Origin: Rhodanobacter glycinis
Lineage (GTDB): Bacteria; Pseudomonadota; Gammaproteobacteria; Xanthomonadales; Rhodanobacteraceae
DNA: 64,000 bases
Direction: 5' to 3'
Assembly (NCBI RefSeq): GCF_900114325.1
Contig: NZ_FOSR01000005.1
Span: 124,001-188,000 of the forward strand
Shown here in pieces: positions 1 to 8,987 of this stretch. Position numbers and translations under genes: made by a program. Below the pieces are notes generated by a model that made no database searches, was not told the origin of the DNA, and saw only the letters and a program-made list of their open reading frames with translations. Position 1 is the stretch's first letter, and every line of letters begins with the position of its first letter.

Positions 1-975
1 GCGCAGGTCGACGTCGTAACCTTCGACTTCGAGAACGTGCCGGCTGAAGCTGCGCGCCGGCTGGCCGGCAAGGTGGCGGTGTATCCCAATCCCGATGCGC
101 TGGCCGTGGCACAGGACCGGCTGACCGAGAAAACGATGTTCCGCGAATGCGGCATCGCCACGCCGGCCTTCATGCCGGTGGACGACCGTGCCGGTCTCGA
201 CCGCGCGCTGGCCGAAATCGGCGCGCCGGCGGTGCTCAAGACCCGTCGGTTCGGCTACGACGGCAAGGGGCAGTTTCGCCTGAAGACGCTGGCCGACGCC
301 GACGCCGCTTGGGCTGCCCTGGGGGCATCGGCGGCGACGCACGGGTTGATCCTGGAAGCCTTCGTGCCGTTCCAGCGCGAGTTGTCGGTGCTGGCCGTGC
401 GCGGCCGCGACGGCGAGTTCCGCACCTGGCCGTTGACCGGCAACTGGCATACCGATGGCGTGCTTTCGCTGAGCCTGGCGCCGGCACCGGATATCGACGA
501 CCTGCAGATACGTGCCGCCGCCCTGGCACGCACGCTGGCCGAGCAGCTCGATTACGTGGGCGTGTTCGCGCTGGAGCTGTTCGTGAAGGATGGCGAGCTG
601 CTCGGCAACGAGATGGCGCCGCGCGTACACAACTCGGGCCACTGGTCGATCGAGGGCGCACACACCAGCCAGTTCGAGAATCATGTGCGCGCGGTGCTGG
701 GCATGCCGCTGGGCGACACCGGCGTGCGCGGCTGCTCGGCCATGTTCAACTGGATTGGCGAATTGCCGGACATGGCGCCGGTACTCCGCGCCGTCGACGG
801 TCACTGGCATGACTACGGCAAGCAACCGCGCCCCGGGCGCAAGGTCGGCCACGCCACCGTCTGCGCCCCCGACGCCGCCACGCTGGCGATACGCTTGCGG
901 GACATCGCACAGGCACTGGGACGAGAGGAGCAGGCAGAGCCAGGTCTTCGCGCGCTGGGCGGCACGTCGGCGTGA
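1..975 (+). CDS. purK: N5-carboxyaminoimidazole ribonucleotide synthase, 5' end outside window
   Basis: This is the ATP-dependent enzyme that carboxylates aminoimidazole ribonucleotide with bicarbonate in cytosolic de novo purine synthesis. The frame is open from base 1 and reads VVTFDFENVP, typical of the end of the N-terminal pre-ATP-grasp domain. The ATP-grasp core follows, with VLKTRRFGYDGKGQ, then QRELSVLAVRG, then the ligand-binding stretch NEMAPRVHNSGHW, all family hallmarks. A GTG at 37 is in frame but lies inside the conserved domain and is not the real start, which is upstream of the window. The usual partner purE would be expected upstream and cannot be seen. The stop is TGA at 973-975, followed closely by a REP-like hairpin. 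Confidence 0.93.
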   Translation, partial: AQVDVVTFDFENVPAEAARRLAGKVAVYPNPDALAVAQDRLTEKTMFRECGIATPAFMPVDDRAGLDRALAEIGAPAVLKTRRFGYDGKGQFRLKTLADADAAWAALGASAATHGLILEAFVPFQRELSVLAVRGRDGEFRTWPLTGNWHTDGVLSLSLAPAPDIDDLQIRAAALARTLAEQLDYVGVFALELFVKDGELLGNEMAPRVHNSGHWSIEGAHTSQFENHVRAVLGMPLGDTGVRGCSAMFNWIGELPDMAPVLRAVDGHWHDYGKQPRPGRKVGHATVCAPDAATLAIRLRDIAQALGREEQAEPGLRALGGTSA

Positions 976-982
976 TCCACGG

Positions 983-1051
983 CAGGAGCCCGCTGGCGGG
1001 CGATGCTCTTGGCCAGGAGCCGGGAGAGCATCGCCCGCCAGCGGGCTCCTG
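983..1051. repeat. REP-like perfect hairpin, copy 1
   Basis: A 27-bp arm at 983-1009 is matched exactly by its reverse complement at 1025-1051, with a 15-base loop. The arms begin with CAGGAGCCCGC. Related hairpins sit at 24665-24735 and 34030-34120. All three lie between genes and share the AGGAGC...GCGATG layout, as in REP elements of Xanthomonadales and Pseudomonas. Confidence 0.85.
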
Positions 1052-1093
1052 CGGTTGCGCCCACAAGACAGGGCGGGCCGGGTTTTGCGAACA

Positions 1094-1127
1094 AAAAAAC
1101 GGCGCCATGGGCGCCGCTTTTTTTTGG
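1094..1127 (-). terminator. Bidirectional-looking terminator after sodB
   Basis: A GGCGCC/GGCGCC stem around CATGG is flanked by an A-run on the left and a T-run of eight on the right. It lies just past the sodB stop codon in the direction of sodB transcription and could also stop readthrough from purK. Confidence 0.8.
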
Positions 1128-1140
1128 GTGACTTGCGGGA

Positions 1141-1719
1141 TCAGGCGAGGTTCTTCGCCGCGAAGTCCCAATTCACCAGGTTCCAGAACGCTTCCAGGTA
1201 CTTCGGACGGGCGTTGCGGTAGTCGATGTAATAAGCGTGTTCCCACACGTCGCAGGTCAGCAGCGGCTTGTCGCTGCCGGTGATCGGCGTGGCCGCGTTG
1301 GACGTGTTGACGATGCCGAGTGCGCCGTCCGGGCGCTGCACCAGCCAGGTCCAGCCCGAGCCGAAGTTGCCGGCGGCGGACTTGCTGAACTCTTCCTTGA
1401 ATTTCTCGAACGAGCCGAACGCCTTGCTGATCGCGTCGGCCAGCTTGCCGCTGGGCGCACCGCCACCGTTGGGCTTCATCGAGTTCCAGTAGAAGGTGTG
1501 GTTCCAGGTTTGCGCGGCGTTGTTGAACATGCCGCCGGAAGACTTCTTGATGATGTCTTCGAGCGAGGCGTTCTCGAATCCCGTGCCCTCGATCTGCTTG
1601 TTGAGGTTGGTCACGTACGCCTGATGGTGCTTGCCGTAGTGGTACTCCAGCGTTTCGGCGGAGATGTGCGGCTCGAGGGCATTCTTTTCGAAGGGCAGGG
1701 CGGGAAGTTCGATCGCCAT
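1141..1719 (-). CDS. sodB: Iron superoxide dismutase
   Basis: The enzyme dismutes superoxide to hydrogen peroxide and oxygen in the cytoplasm. The 192-residue length is normal for FeSOD. Metal ligands are visible at His27 (LEYHYGKHH), His74 ([11 protein letters not shown]), Asp157 and His161 ([11 protein letters not shown]). Gln70, in the AAQTWNH context, is the second-sphere glutamine that favours iron over manganese. There is no signal peptide. The start ATG at 1717-1719 follows an AGGAGTC ribosome-binding site. The gene is monocistronic and ends at a strong hairpin; grxD is divergent. Product peroxide would be handled by systems such as the oxyR-linked module further along, but no operon link exists. 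Confidence 0.96.
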   Translation of the reverse strand: MAIELPALPFEKNALEPHISAETLEYHYGKHHQAYVTNLNKQIEGTGFENASLEDIIKKSSGGMFNNAAQTWNHTFYWNSMKPNGGGAPSGKLADAISKAFGSFEKFKEEFSKSAAGNFGSGWTWLVQRPDGALGIVNTSNAATPITGSDKPLLTCDVWEHAYYIDYRNARPKYLEAFWNLVNWDFAAKNLA

Positions 1720-1820
1720 GATTTGAGACTCCTGGGCGTTGGCTGAGGGAGGGAGGTCGCGCCGACGCGCCGGTGGCGGCCGGTGTGCGACTGATACACT
1801 AGCGTTCTCCGTGCATTGTA

Positions 1821-2174
1821 ATGATGAAATCCCTAGCTATGGACGTTAACGAGCGAATCAAGGCGGTACTGGCCGGGCATCCCGTCGTGCTTTTCATGAA
1901 AGGCACGCCGCAATTTCCGATGTGCGGGTTTTCCAGTCGTGCCGTCCGCGCACTGGAAGAGGCCGGTGCGCAGTTCCACGCGGTGAACGTGCTGGCCGAT
2001 CCGGAAGTGCGTGCTGCGCTGCCGCATTACGCCAACTGGCCGACCTTTCCGCAGTTGTTCATCCAGGGTGAGCTGATTGGCGGCTGCGACATCGTCGAGG
2101 ACCTGAAGGCGTCCGGCGAACTGGCGCGCATGGCGTGCGAGGTCAGGCAGGCCAATCAGGCGGACCAGGCATGA
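1821..2174 (+). CDS. grxD: Monothiol CGFS glutaredoxin (Grx4 family)
   Basis: Monothiol glutaredoxins of this family bind and transfer [2Fe-2S] clusters with glutathione. The signature CGFS lies in the segment [11 protein letters not shown], preceded by the conserved [30 protein letters not shown] is the C-terminal glutathione-binding part. The total of 117 residues is close to the family norm. ATGs occur at 1821, 1824 and 1839. None has a good Shine-Dalgarno sequence, and protein similarity fits the 1839 start (111 residues) equally well. The stop overlaps the ATG of the next gene (ATGA), so the two are translationally coupled. Confidence 0.93.
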   Translation: MMKSLAMDVNERIKAVLAGHPVVLFMKGTPQFPMCGFSSRAVRALEEAGAQFHAVNVLADPEVRAALPHYANWPTFPQLFIQGELIGGCDIVEDLKASGELARMACEVRQANQADQA

Positions 2175-2938
2175 GCTTGCCCGTATCGCGGTTGCCTGCT
2201 GCATGGGCGCCTGCTGCCGATACGCTGGCCGGCCGCGTGGTGCTGGTCACCGGTGCCTACGGCGGTCTTGGCAGTGCGGTGGCCCGCGCCGCTGCGCGAG
2301 CCGGGGCCACGGTGGTCATTACCGGCAAGCGCAAGCGCCAGCTTGAACAGCTTTACGACGCGATGGTGGCCGAAGGGCTGCCCGAGCCGGTGATCCATCC
2401 GCTGGACATGGAGTCGGCCACGCCGCGTGACTACGAGGCGCTGGCCGAGGGGTTGCAGCGCGATCTCGGCCGCCTCGACGGCATCGTGCATTGCGCGACG
2501 AGCTTCGTCGGACTGACACCGATTGCCATGTACAAACCGGACGCGTGGCTGCGCGCCCTGCACGTGAATGTGTCGGCGCCGTTCGCCCTGACCCAGGCCT
2601 GCCTGCCGCTGCTCTCCGCCGCGCCGGACAGTGCCGTGGTCTTCGTGCTGGATGATCCCGAACTGGTAAGTCGTGCGCATTGGGGCGCCTACGGCGTGTC
2701 GAAGGCGGCACTCGAGCGCTTCGTGGCGATCCTGCACGAGGAACACGACGAGGGCACGTTGCGCGTCCACGCGCTGCTGCCCGCGCCGATGCGAACGACA
2801 CTGCGGCGCCTGGCCTATTTCGGCGAGGACACCATGCAGCAGCCCACGCCGGATGCCACCGCCGAGGCGGCGGTATGGCTGCTGGGCGAGCAGGCGGTGG
2901 TGGCGCGAGGCCACATGCTCGACCTGCGCTCCGCATGA
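2171..2938 (+). CDS. YciK-like short-chain dehydrogenase/reductase
   Basis: This is a Rossmann-fold SDR of 255 residues. The NAD(P)-binding TGAYGGLG motif is at residues 27-34 and the YxxxK pair is Tyr174/Lys178 (WGAYGVSK). Overall it resembles YciK, whose substrate is unknown. An oddity is that the position normally holding the catalytic serine, 13 residues before the tyrosine, is Asp161 in the stretch VLDDPELVSRAHWGAY, where E. coli YciK has SSS. The start ATG overlaps the grxD stop, placing it in one transcription unit with the glutaredoxin. NADP is a plausible cofactor because TGKRKR follows the second strand, but this is inference. Confidence 0.88.
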   Translation: MSLPVSRLPAAWAPAADTLAGRVVLVTGAYGGLGSAVARAAARAGATVVITGKRKRQLEQLYDAMVAEGLPEPVIHPLDMESATPRDYEALAEGLQRDLGRLDGIVHCATSFVGLTPIAMYKPDAWLRALHVNVSAPFALTQACLPLLSAAPDSAVVFVLDDPELVSRAHWGAYGVSKAALERFVAILHEEHDEGTLRVHALLPAPMRTTLRRLAYFGEDTMQQPTPDATAEAAVWLLGEQAVVARGHMLDLRSA

Positions 2939-3001
2939 GCGCCGGACATTCCACGTTTTTTCGCATCACCGAACGACACGGCACACGCACAGGGGATTGA
3001 G

Positions 3002-3613
3002 ATGGAAGCGCAGATGACCACGCTGTCGGCGGCGATCCTGCTGTTCCTGATCATGGATCCGCTGGGCAACATTCCGCTGTTCCTCAGCCTGCTCAAGGAC
3101 GTGCCGCCGAAGCGCCGGCGCAAGGTCATGGTGCGCGAGTTGCTGATCGCGCTGGGTGTGCTGCTGGTGTTCCTGATCGGTGGGCAGCATATCCTTGGCC
3201 TGCTGCAACTGAAGACGGATTCGATCAGCATCGCCGGCGGCATCGTGCTGTTCCTGATCGGCATCCGCATGGTGTTTCCGCCGGCCGATGGCGGCGGCAT
3301 TTTCGGCAAGACCGGCGAGGGCGAGCCCTTCATCGTGCCGATGGCGATTCCCGGCGTGGCCGGCCCGTCGGCGATGGCCGCATTGCTGCTGCTCACCAAC
3401 AGCCAGCCGGGACGCACCGCCGATTGGGCGATCGCCTTGATCGGCGCGTGGCTGGCCACCGCCGTGATCCTGCTGTGCTCCACCTACCTGTTCCGCTGGC
3501 TGGGCGAAAGCGTGCTGACCGCGCTGGAACGCGTGATGGGCATGCTGCTGATCGCCCTGTCAGTGCAGATGTTCCTGGGCGGCATCGCGGCGTATCTGCA
3601 CCTGGCGGTTTGA
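3002..3613 (+). CDS. MarC/YhgN-family integral membrane protein
   Basis: The 203-residue protein has about six hydrophobic segments and the MarC-family hallmarks IMDPLGNIPLFLSLLK near the N-terminus and PMAIPGVAGPSAMAALLLL in the middle. The family (formerly UPF0056) has no firmly established function. The old link of MarC to multiple antibiotic resistance was not supported by later work. The start ATG at 3002 has an AGGGGATTG site just upstream. It follows the SDR gene by about 60 bases on the same strand and may be co-transcribed. Confidence 0.9.
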   Translation: MEAQMTTLSAAILLFLIMDPLGNIPLFLSLLKDVPPKRRRKVMVRELLIALGVLLVFLIGGQHILGLLQLKTDSISIAGGIVLFLIGIRMVFPPADGGGIFGKTGEGEPFIVPMAIPGVAGPSAMAALLLLTNSQPGRTADWAIALIGAWLATAVILLCSTYLFRWLGESVLTALERVMGMLLIALSVQMFLGGIAAYLHLAV

Positions 3614-3909
3614 GAGGTGTTTTCGCGGATTACCGCCGTCACGCTGGAAATTGCGGTGGATGACATCGTTTTCGTGCGATAGCGCACGGAAAGCGTGAAC
3701 TTGTTAGAAAACTGTCATACAATGACGTTAAAGTTCGCTTAACAATTGATTTGGCAGGCGGGGTGGCCCCGTCGCTGCGTCACACCACGAACTACCTACA
3801 ACGTACTGGGGATTTACCACGTGCACCCTGCCTGGCCATCAGCCGGGCGGCGCGTTGTCTGGTTTCTTCTGCAAGAACTTTCGTTGCGAATCCATTAGGG
3901 CCCAAAATA
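3614..3909 (+). promoter_or_regulatory. Leader region of the Oar-like receptor with inverted repeat
   Basis: This 296-base gap should hold the promoter of the downstream receptor. It contains CTGTCATACAATGACG at 3711-3726, which resembles one half of a Pho box, and GTTAA-N7-TTAAC at 3727-3743, a small perfect inverted repeat. A possible extended reading frame runs through the right half, but it has no ribosome-binding site, and the signal-peptide ATG at 3910 is the better start. Confidence 0.4.
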
Positions 3910-6900
3910 ATGAATAGCCGAATCCGAGCCAAGCTTCTGCCGTTTGCCATTGCTTCGCTGCTGGTGGCCGCGCCGGTCGTGGCGCAGAACGTCACCTCGT
4001 CCGCCGTGACCGGCCGCATCCTCGACAACGCCGGCCAGCCGGTGTCTGGCGCCACCGTGACGATCGTGCACGAACCTTCGGGCACCACGCGCGTGGTCAC
4101 CACGGGTGCGGATGGCCGCTACACCGCGCAGGGTTTGCGCGTGGGTGGCCCGTTCGATATCACCGCGACCAAGTCCGGTTTCACCCAGGCCGAGCAGGGC
4201 AAGGTGTACTTGCAGTTGGGCAACGTCTCGGCGGTCAACCTGCAGCTGACCAGTGCCGCGGCCAACGCCCAGAACCTCGGCGCGGTGACCGTGAGTGCCA
4301 CGGTGCTGAACCAGATCTTCACGCCGGACAACAAGGGCGTGGGTACCAATGTTTCGCAGCGTGAGCTGGAAACCACCCCGACCCCGGGACGCAGCATCCA
4401 GGATATCGCCCGCCTCGACCCGCGCGTGGTCATCAGTGATCGCGCGGAAGGCAAGATCACTGCGCTGGGCCAGAACTTCCGCTACAACAACATCACCGTC
4501 GATTCGGTGAGCGCCAACGACCCGTTCGGCCTGAATTCCAACGGTTTGGCCACCACCGGCACGCCGATTTCGCAGGACACCATCGCCGAGTACAACATCT
4601 CGGTGGCCAATTACGACGTGGACAACCGCCGCGGCCTGGGCGCGAACATCAACGCGGTGACCAAGAGCGGTACCAACCAGTTCCACGGTTCCACGTACTA
4701 CGTGTTCCAGAACAACGACATGATCGGCGACGAAGTCGACGGCAAGAAGGAAAAGTACGCCGGCTTCGATCGCACCTGGACGGCCGGCGCCACGCTCGGC
4801 GGCCCGATCATCAAGGACAAGCTGTTCTTCTTCGCCTCGTTCGAGAAGAGCAAGCAGATCGGCAAGGGCACTAGCGCCTATGGTCCGGAGGATGTGTCGG
4901 CCACCAACCCGATCAATGGCCTGACCTCGGCCGACGTGCAGGCCGTGCGCAATGCGGCCGCGAAATACGGCCTGACCGATATCGGCAACTACACCGGCGG
5001 CAATTCGGATCTGGAAGACAAGCGCTATCTGGGCAAGCTGGACTGGAACATCACCAACAACCATCGTGCCAGCTTCACCTGGAGCCGTACCAAAGAAAGC
5101 CAGCCGTTCCCGAGTGGTGGCGCGTACAACAAGCTCGTGCTGTCGAGCAACTGGCACACCTCGGTGGTGGACAACCAGAGCTACGCGCTGCATTTCTATG
5201 ACGACTGGAACGATGTGTTCTCGTCGAACGCCACCCTTTCGTACGCGCACTACAAGAAGGACAGCGGCCCGTACAGCGGCGGTTACATGCCGGATATCAC
5301 CGTCCACACCACGGCTTACAACAGCCCGTCGGTGGAGTTCGGTACCAATTATTCGTATCAGGCCAACCAGATCGACACCAAGTCGCTGTACGCGTCCTGG
5401 GAAGGCATCCTGTTCCTGGGCGACCACACCGTGAAGGGCGGTTTCGACTATTCGCGCGACAAGAAGTACAACCTGTTCCTGCAGGATTACATGGGTTCGT
5501 ACACGTTCGATTCGTTGGACGACTTCATCAACGGCGACTACTACTCGTATTACTACAACCGTCCGGCCGATGGCCTCAGCCTCAACCAGACGGCGGCATC
5601 CTTCACGCTCAAGCAGTGGGGACTGTTCCTGCAGGACACCTGGCAGGTCACCGATCGCCTGTCGTTGCAGTACGGCTTCCGCGTTGACATTCCGCAGACC
5701 AGCGACAAGCCGATGTACAACTCGGATTTCGCCGGGGCCGGCTTCACCACGCCCACGGGCGAAGTGCTGAATACCAACCAGTACACGGTCAGCGGCAAGC
5801 GCGTGGTGCAGCCACGCATGTCGTTCAACTATGCCTTCAACACCGAACGCATGATGCAGCTGCGTGGCGGTTTCGGCCTGTTCATCACCGAGCCGCCGAC
5901 GGTGTGGCTGGGCAACATCTACACCAACTCGGGTCGGACGGTTACGGGTTTCAGCTGCGGCCAGAGCAAGTCGAATGCGCCGTGCAACGTCGACCTGCCG
6001 AAGTTCAGCGCAGATCCGTATCACCAGTACGACGGTGTGACCGGCAGCAGTCAGCAGACCGTCAACACGGTGGATCCGAACTTCCATCTGCCGTCGGCCT
6101 GGAAATTCAGCCTGGGCTACGACGCCGAGTTGCCGTGGTGGGGCCTGGTCGCCACAGCCGAGTTCGAGCACCTGAAAGCACGCGACGCGATCTGGTATCA
6201 GGACCTGAACCTGGGCGCTCCGACCGGCGTGCTGCCTGACGGCCGAGTGACCTACTACCAGTTGCCGGATGCCGATCCGCGCGCGAAGGGTCAGTCGAAC
6301 CGGGCCAACGCCAACAAGGCGTTCAGCAGTGCCATCATCAATCTGGCCAACACCAGCCGCGGCGAATCGAACAACCTGACCCTGGCCTTGAAAAAGCCGT
6401 TCCAGGACAACTGGTCGGCCTCGGTCGGCTTCACCTGGAGTCGCGCCACGGACGTGAATCCGGGCCTGTCCAGCGTGGCGATGTCGAGCTACAAGGGCGT
6501 CTACGTCACCAACTCGAACGAGAACAAGCCCAGCATCTCCAACTACAACACCCCGCTGCGTGCGATCGCCTCGGTGTCGTGGCGTCACGCCTTCTTCGGC
6601 AACTACTACACCACCATCGGCGCGTTCTACGATGGCCACAGCGGCAGCCCGTACAGCTGGGCCTTCGGCAACGATGCCAATGGCGACAGCTTCTACAACG
6701 ATCTGGCGTACATCCCGCGCCAGGGCGATGTGGAATTCAAGTCAGGCACCAGCCAGGCCGAGATCGACCAGTTCTACGCCTACATCAAGAACAACGATTA
6801 CCTGCGCAAGCACCAGGGTCAGATCGCCCAACGCAACGGTACCAAGGCGCCGTGGATCAACCAGATCGACATGTCGATCTCGCAGGAAATCCCGGGTCTG

Positions 6901-7194
6901 TTCAAGGGCAACAAGGGCGTGGTTCGTCTCGATATCTACAATGTCGGCAACCTGCTGAACAAGCATTGGGGTATCGAGAAGCGCGCCGATTTCCCGGGCG
7001 TTCGCAACCTGGCTGATTTCTATGGTGTCGACCCGGCCACCGGCAAGTACATCTACGACATCAGCGGCTCAAGCTATACGGACGGCAAGGGCAACTACGC
7101 GCCGGAAACGTTGCCGATCTACGACGACTCGTATGGCACGGGCGACCTGATCCAGCGTTGGTCGGTGCAGCTGACCTTGCGTTACAAGTTCTGA
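3910..7194 (+). CDS. Oar-like TonB-dependent receptor with N-terminal carboxypeptidase-regulatory domain
   Basis: This 1094-residue outer-membrane protein begins with a clear signal peptide (MNSRIRAKLLPFAIASLLVA, cleaved after APVVAQ). A carboxypeptidase-D regulatory-like beta-sandwich follows (about residues 30-115: SAVTGRILDNAGQPVSGATV, GRYTAQGLRVGGPF). Next come a plug domain (about 130-260, with SGTNQFHGSTYYVFQNN at its end) and a long beta-barrel ending in the classical aromatic terminus RYKF. Oar-like receptors in Xanthomonadales probably import large or oligomeric ligands, and the substrate here is unknown. The start at 3910 is chosen because it places the signal peptide at the N-terminus; upstream in-frame codons do not look coding. 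A hairpin terminator follows. Confidence 0.93.
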   Translation: MNSRIRAKLLPFAIASLLVAAPVVAQNVTSSAVTGRILDNAGQPVSGATVTIVHEPSGTTRVVTTGADGRYTAQGLRVGGPFDITATKSGFTQAEQGKVYLQLGNVSAVNLQLTSAAANAQNLGAVTVSATVLNQIFTPDNKGVGTNVSQRELETTPTPGRSIQDIARLDPRVVISDRAEGKITALGQNFRYNNITVDSVSANDPFGLNSNGLATTGTPISQDTIAEYNISVANYDVDNRRGLGANINAVTKSGTNQFHGSTYYVFQNNDMIGDEVDGKKEKYAGFDRTWTAGATLGGPIIKDKLFFFASFEKSKQIGKGTSAYGPEDVSATNPINGLTSADVQAVRNAAAKYGLTDIGNYTGGNSDLEDKRYLGKLDWNITNNHRASFTWSRTKESQPFPSGGAYNKLVLSSNWHTSVVDNQSYALHFYDDWNDVFSSNATLSYAHYKKDSGPYSGGYMPDITVHTTAYNSPSVEFGTNYSYQANQIDTKSLYASWEGILFLGDHTVKGGFDYSRDKKYNLFLQDYMGSYTFDSLDDFINGDYYSYYYNRPADGLSLNQTAASFTLKQWGLFLQDTWQVTDRLSLQYGFRVDIPQTSDKPMYNSDFAGAGFTTPTGEVLNTNQYTVSGKRVVQPRMSFNYAFNTERMMQLRGGFGLFITEPPTVWLGNIYTNSGRTVTGFSCGQSKSNAPCNVDLPKFSADPYHQYDGVTGSSQQTVNTVDPNFHLPSAWKFSLGYDAELPWWGLVATAEFEHLKARDAIWYQDLNLGAPTGVLPDGRVTYYQLPDADPRAKGQSNRANANKAFSSAIINLANTSRGESNNLTLALKKPFQDNWSASVGFTWSRATDVNPGLSSVAMSSYKGVYVTNSNENKPSISNYNTPLRAIASVSWRHAFFGNYYTTIGAFYDGHSGSPYSWAFGNDANGDSFYNDLAYIPRQGDVEFKSGTSQAEIDQFYAYIKNNDYLRKHQGQIAQRNGTKAPWINQIDMSISQEIPGLFKGNKGVVRLDIYNVGNLLNKHWGIEKRADFPGVRNLADFYGVDPATGKYIYDISGSSYTDGKGNYAPETLPIYDDSYGTGDLIQRWSVQLTLRYKF

Positions 7195-7216
7195 TCGTTA
7201 TTGCAGCAAGTACTGG

Positions 7217-7246
7217 AACCGGCGCCTGCGAGGGCGCCGGTTTTTT
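7217..7246 (+). terminator. Rho-independent terminator of the Oar-like receptor
   Basis: ACCGGCGCC and GGCGCCGGT form a stem with a short loop and a TTTTTT tail. It lies 23 bases past the receptor stop. Confidence 0.9.
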
Positions 7247-7343
7247 GTTGTCTTGACCCCGTCACGTGCGAGGCAGGATGCTAGAGGACTGTCGCATCCA
7301 GGCGGGCGGGTGCCCGCCGGAAAGTGGCATGGAGAGTGTTTAG

Positions 7344-8744
7344 ATGAATGATTCGAGTGTCGGCCAGGCCGGCAAGGCAGCTACCGTGAGCGCACGCATT
7401 TCCCCCGCCGGTGGCCTGGACATCCTTTCCCGCAATGAAGTCGCGCGCCTGCGCGACGTCAGTGGCTCGGGCCTGCATGGACTGTTGCGGCGTTGCGCAC
7501 TGGCCGTGCTCACCTCGGGCAACATCAGCGATGACCCGGGCTCGATGTTCGAGCTGTTCCCCGATTTCGACATCCAGGTACTGCAGCAGGACCGCGGCAT
7601 CAAGATCGAGCTGACCCACGCTCCGGCGCAGGCGTTCGTGGACGGGCAGATCATCCGTGGCATCAACGAGCTGCTGATGGCGGTGATGCGCGACATCGTC
7701 TATGTGTCCACGCAGCTGGAGCAGGGCGGTTTCGATCTCGACGATTCGGTGGGCATCACCCACGCAGTGTTCGAGATCCTGCGCAACGCGCGCACGCTCA
7801 GGCCGCACGTCGACCCGAACCTGGTGGTGTGCTGGGGCGGTCACTCCATCTCGCGCGAGGAGTACGACTACACCAAGGCGGTGGGTTACCAGCTTGGCCT
7901 GCGCGGCATGGACATTTGCACGGGCTGCGGCCCGGGTGCGATGAAGGGGCCGATGAAGGGCGCGACGATTGCGCACGCCAAGCAGCGCCGGCGCAACAAC
8001 CGCTATATCGGCATCACCGAGCCGGGCATCATCGCGGCCGAGTCGCCGAATCCGATCGTCAACCAGCTGGTGATCATGCCGGACATCGAGAAGCGCCTGG
8101 AGGCCTTCGTACGCATGGGCCACGGCATCATCGTGTTCCCCGGCGGCGTGGGTACGGCCGAGGAGATTCTTTACCTGCTCGGCATCCTGCTGCATCCGGA
8201 CAATGCCGGCATCCCGTTCCCGCTGATCTTCACCGGTCCGAAGCAGTCGGCCGCGTACTTCGAGCAGATCGACCGCTTCCTGCGCCTGACCCTGGGCGAC
8301 GAGGTGGCGCAGCACTACCAGATCGTGGTGGACGACCCGGCGATGGTGGCGCGCGCGATGGTGCGTGGCATCGACAAGGTGCGCAACCACCGGCTGGACA
8401 ACAAGGATGCGTTCTTCTTCAACTGGGCGTTGAATATCCCGCTGGCCTTCCAGCAGCCGTTCCGGCCGACCCATTCGGCGATGCGCGAGTTGAGCATCCG
8501 GCATGGTCGTCCGCGGCACGAGCTGGCCGCTGACCTGCGCCGCGCCTTCTCGGGCATCGTGGCGGGTAACGTGAAGGACGAGGGCGTACGCGCCATCCGC
8601 GAAGGTGGCCCGTTCGACATCGACGGCGACAAGGACATCATGCAGGCGCTGGACGCGCTGCTGCAGGCTTTCGTGGTGCAACACCGGATGAAGCTGCCGG
8701 GTGGCACGGCCTACGAGCCGTGTTATCGGGTCCGGGCCGGTTGA
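7344..8744 (+). CDS. ppnN: Pyrimidine/purine nucleotide 5'-monophosphate nucleosidase
   Basis: PpnN (YgdH) hydrolyses nucleoside 5'-monophosphates to base and ribose 5-phosphate, and in E. coli it is a (p)ppGpp target. The 466-residue protein has the full architecture: an N-terminal YgdH-type domain (about 1-145), then a LOG-family Rossmann domain with GCGPGAMKGPMKGA (194-207) and PGGVGTAEE (266-274), and a C-terminal extension. PGGxGTxxE is the phosphoribohydrolase signature. The start ATG follows GGAGAG by eight bases. The gene stands alone between two terminators or a tRNA. Length agrees with the enterobacterial protein (about 454 residues). Confidence 0.93.
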   Translation: MNDSSVGQAGKAATVSARISPAGGLDILSRNEVARLRDVSGSGLHGLLRRCALAVLTSGNISDDPGSMFELFPDFDIQVLQQDRGIKIELTHAPAQAFVDGQIIRGINELLMAVMRDIVYVSTQLEQGGFDLDDSVGITHAVFEILRNARTLRPHVDPNLVVCWGGHSISREEYDYTKAVGYQLGLRGMDICTGCGPGAMKGPMKGATIAHAKQRRRNNRYIGITEPGIIAAESPNPIVNQLVIMPDIEKRLEAFVRMGHGIIVFPGGVGTAEEILYLLGILLHPDNAGIPFPLIFTGPKQSAAYFEQIDRFLRLTLGDEVAQHYQIVVDDPAMVARAMVRGIDKVRNHRLDNKDAFFFNWALNIPLAFQQPFRPTHSAMRELSIRHGRPRHELAADLRRAFSGIVAGNVKDEGVRAIREGGPFDIDGDKDIMQALDALLQAFVVQHRMKLPGGTAYEPCYRVRAG

Positions 8745-8798
8745 GGCCCAGTAACGCTTGCCGAGCTGCGAACCGGTAGCGGATGTGCCGCGAACGTC

Positions 8799-8827
8799 TT
8801 GACAGTTCGCGGCACGTTGCGCAAACT
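8799..8827 (+). promoter_or_regulatory. Probable promoter of tRNA-Asn
   Basis: A perfect -35 TTGACA at 8799-8804 is followed after 17 bases by CAAACT at 8822-8827, a weak -10. Initiation would fall about 8 bases before the mature tRNA end. The assignment rests mainly on the -35 and the spacing. Confidence 0.5.
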
Positions 8828-8841
8828 ACGCAGCTCACCCC

Positions 8842-8918
8842 GCCCGAATAGCTCAGCTGGTTAGAGCACTTGACTGTTAATCAGGGGGTCGTTGGTTCGA
8901 GTCCAACTTCGGGCGCCA
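8842..8918 (+). tRNA. tRNA-Asn (GTT)
   Basis: The 77-base cloverleaf has acceptor arms GCCCGAA and TTCGGGC, the D-arm AGCTCAGCTGGTTAGAGCA, and an anticodon loop with GTT at 8876-8878. The T-arm carries GGTTCGAGTCC, and CCA is encoded at the 3' end. All invariant positions are present. Confidence 0.97.
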
Positions 8919-8959
8919 AATTTCGGTTCCAGGATGTGTGATTCCATCCGGATACCAAT

Positions 8960-8987
8960 CAAAAACCCCGCCTTCGCGGGGTTTTTT
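8960..8987 (+). terminator. Terminator after tRNA-Asn
   Basis: AAAAACCCCGC, loop CTTC, GCGGGGTTTTTT forms a compact GC stem with a T-run 40 bases beyond the tRNA. Confidence 0.92.

Noticed and set aside
3895-6639. 914-codon minus-strand frame inside the Oar-like receptor gene
   Set aside because: It is a GC-driven shadow with Arg/His/Val-rich composition and no domain, while the plus frame has signal peptide, plug and barrel.
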